Below, piece after piece: positions 63,675 to 64,000 of a DNA stretch of 64,000 bases. Origin of the DNA: Sandaracinus sp. (GTDB lineage Bacteria > Myxococcota_A > Polyangia > Polyangiales > Houyiibacteriaceae); contig JACKEH010000015.1 of assembly GCA_020633125.1 (NCBI GenBank), positions 1 to 64,000 of the forward strand, in the 5' to 3' direction. The notes under the pieces were generated by a model, which did no database searches, was not told the origin of the DNA, and saw only the letters and a list, made by a program, of their open reading frames with translations. Each line of letters begins with the position of its first letter. Position 1 is the stretch's first letter. Both the position numbers and the translations under genes were made by a program.

Positions 63675-64000
63675 TCACTCCTCGCTCGCCGCGTCCATCG
63701 CGGGCTCGGCGGCGGCTTCTTCCGCGGCCATGCGGGCCGCGTGCTCTTCGGCGGCCTTCTCGACGCCGCTCTCGATCGCCGGCCAGGAGTCGGCCAGGAA
63801 ACGCGTGACGTCGTCCTTGATCTCGCTCGCGAGCTCGTGCGGCATCTTCACCTTGAGGGCGAAGCGGTCCATGTCGGTTTCGCGCGAGATGGCGCCGACG
63901 CTGCCGTAGCCGCCCTTTTCGAGCACGTCCGCGAGGCGCTCCGAGATGCCACGCACCATGAGCAGCTTCTCGCGCTCGGTGGGGAGCTCCGGACGCTGAG
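63675..64000 (-). CDS. nusA: Transcription factor NusA, C-terminal part (5' end outside window)
   Basis: About 108 codons of the 3' end, open to the right edge. The visible protein reads ELPTEREKLLMVRGISERLADVLEKGGYGSVGAI, a helix-hairpin-helix seen in NusA C-termini, followed by an Ala/Glu-rich tail. Assignment rests mainly on position: directly upstream of ylxR and infB, as in the conserved nusA-ylxR-infB-rbfA-truB operon. The S1 and KH domains are outside the window. Confidence 0.8.
   Translation of the reverse strand, partial: QRPELPTEREKLLMVRGISERLADVLEKGGYGSVGAISRETDMDRFALKVKMPHELASEIKDDVTRFLADSWPAIESGVEKAAEEHAARMAAEEAAAEPAMDAASEE

Overview
The window is very GC-rich bacterial DNA with strong G/C bias at third codon positions. 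It has GTG and TTG starts, many 4-base start/stop overlaps, and repeated families of lipoproteins with Asp/Gly-rich linkers, CDGxDNDGDG calcium-type repeats and TPR proteins. With a PilR/pilin locus and a giant TPR protein, this points to a Myxococcota (Polyangia-like) predator or gliding bacterium. That placement is an inference from gene style; no rRNA gene is present and no tRNA was recognised.

Layout. 1-5.2 kb: ileS (cut by the left edge), a divergent LRR-like protein, folD and a PrxQ peroxiredoxin. 5.3-11.1 kb: a zinc-ribbon/GYF-like/TPR membrane protein, deoC, a thioredoxin-rhodanese fusion, a small unknown and citrate synthase. 11.2-14.1 kb: an ApbE-like flavin transferase coupled to an outer-membrane-type protein, then an HMG-CoA lyase. 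14.5-25.8 kb: one gene for a 3744-residue TPR protein. 26.0-31.4 kb: a type IV pilus locus on the minus strand, transcribed as TPR lipoprotein, PilR-type sigma54 activator, two pilins, TPR membrane protein and pseudopilin-like protein. The second pilin has a near-consensus sigma54 promoter. 31.9-38.0 kb: a chemosensory operon, cheW-mcp-cheR-cheA/receiver, in which every junction is a 4-base overlap. 38.1-43.4 kb: a membrane-anchored PD-(D/E)XK-like protein, thrC, an AtoE-type transporter, a hot-dog thioesterase and dprA. 43.7-52.0 kb: a DacB/PBP4 peptidase, a family 5 solute-binding lipoprotein, Fe superoxide dismutase, several surface lipoproteins and a small barrel protein. 52.3-54.7 kb: yfgM-bamB of outer-membrane assembly. 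54.7-57.1 kb: a carboxymuconolactone decarboxylase/AhpD-type gene and an ECF41-like sigma factor, separated by an array of 42-bp tandem repeats. 57.7-64 kb: the conserved operon nusA-ylxR-infB-DUF503-rbfA-nrnA-truB.

The most unusual material is (i) the ECF41-like sigma factor with its CMD partner, a perfect hairpin over its ribosome binding site, a tandem repeat array and a 104-bp duplication of its 3' end; (ii) the pilus, chemosensory and giant TPR block, which may form one surface-motility module; and (iii) a recurring pattern in which gene 3' ends are followed by degenerate copies of themselves.
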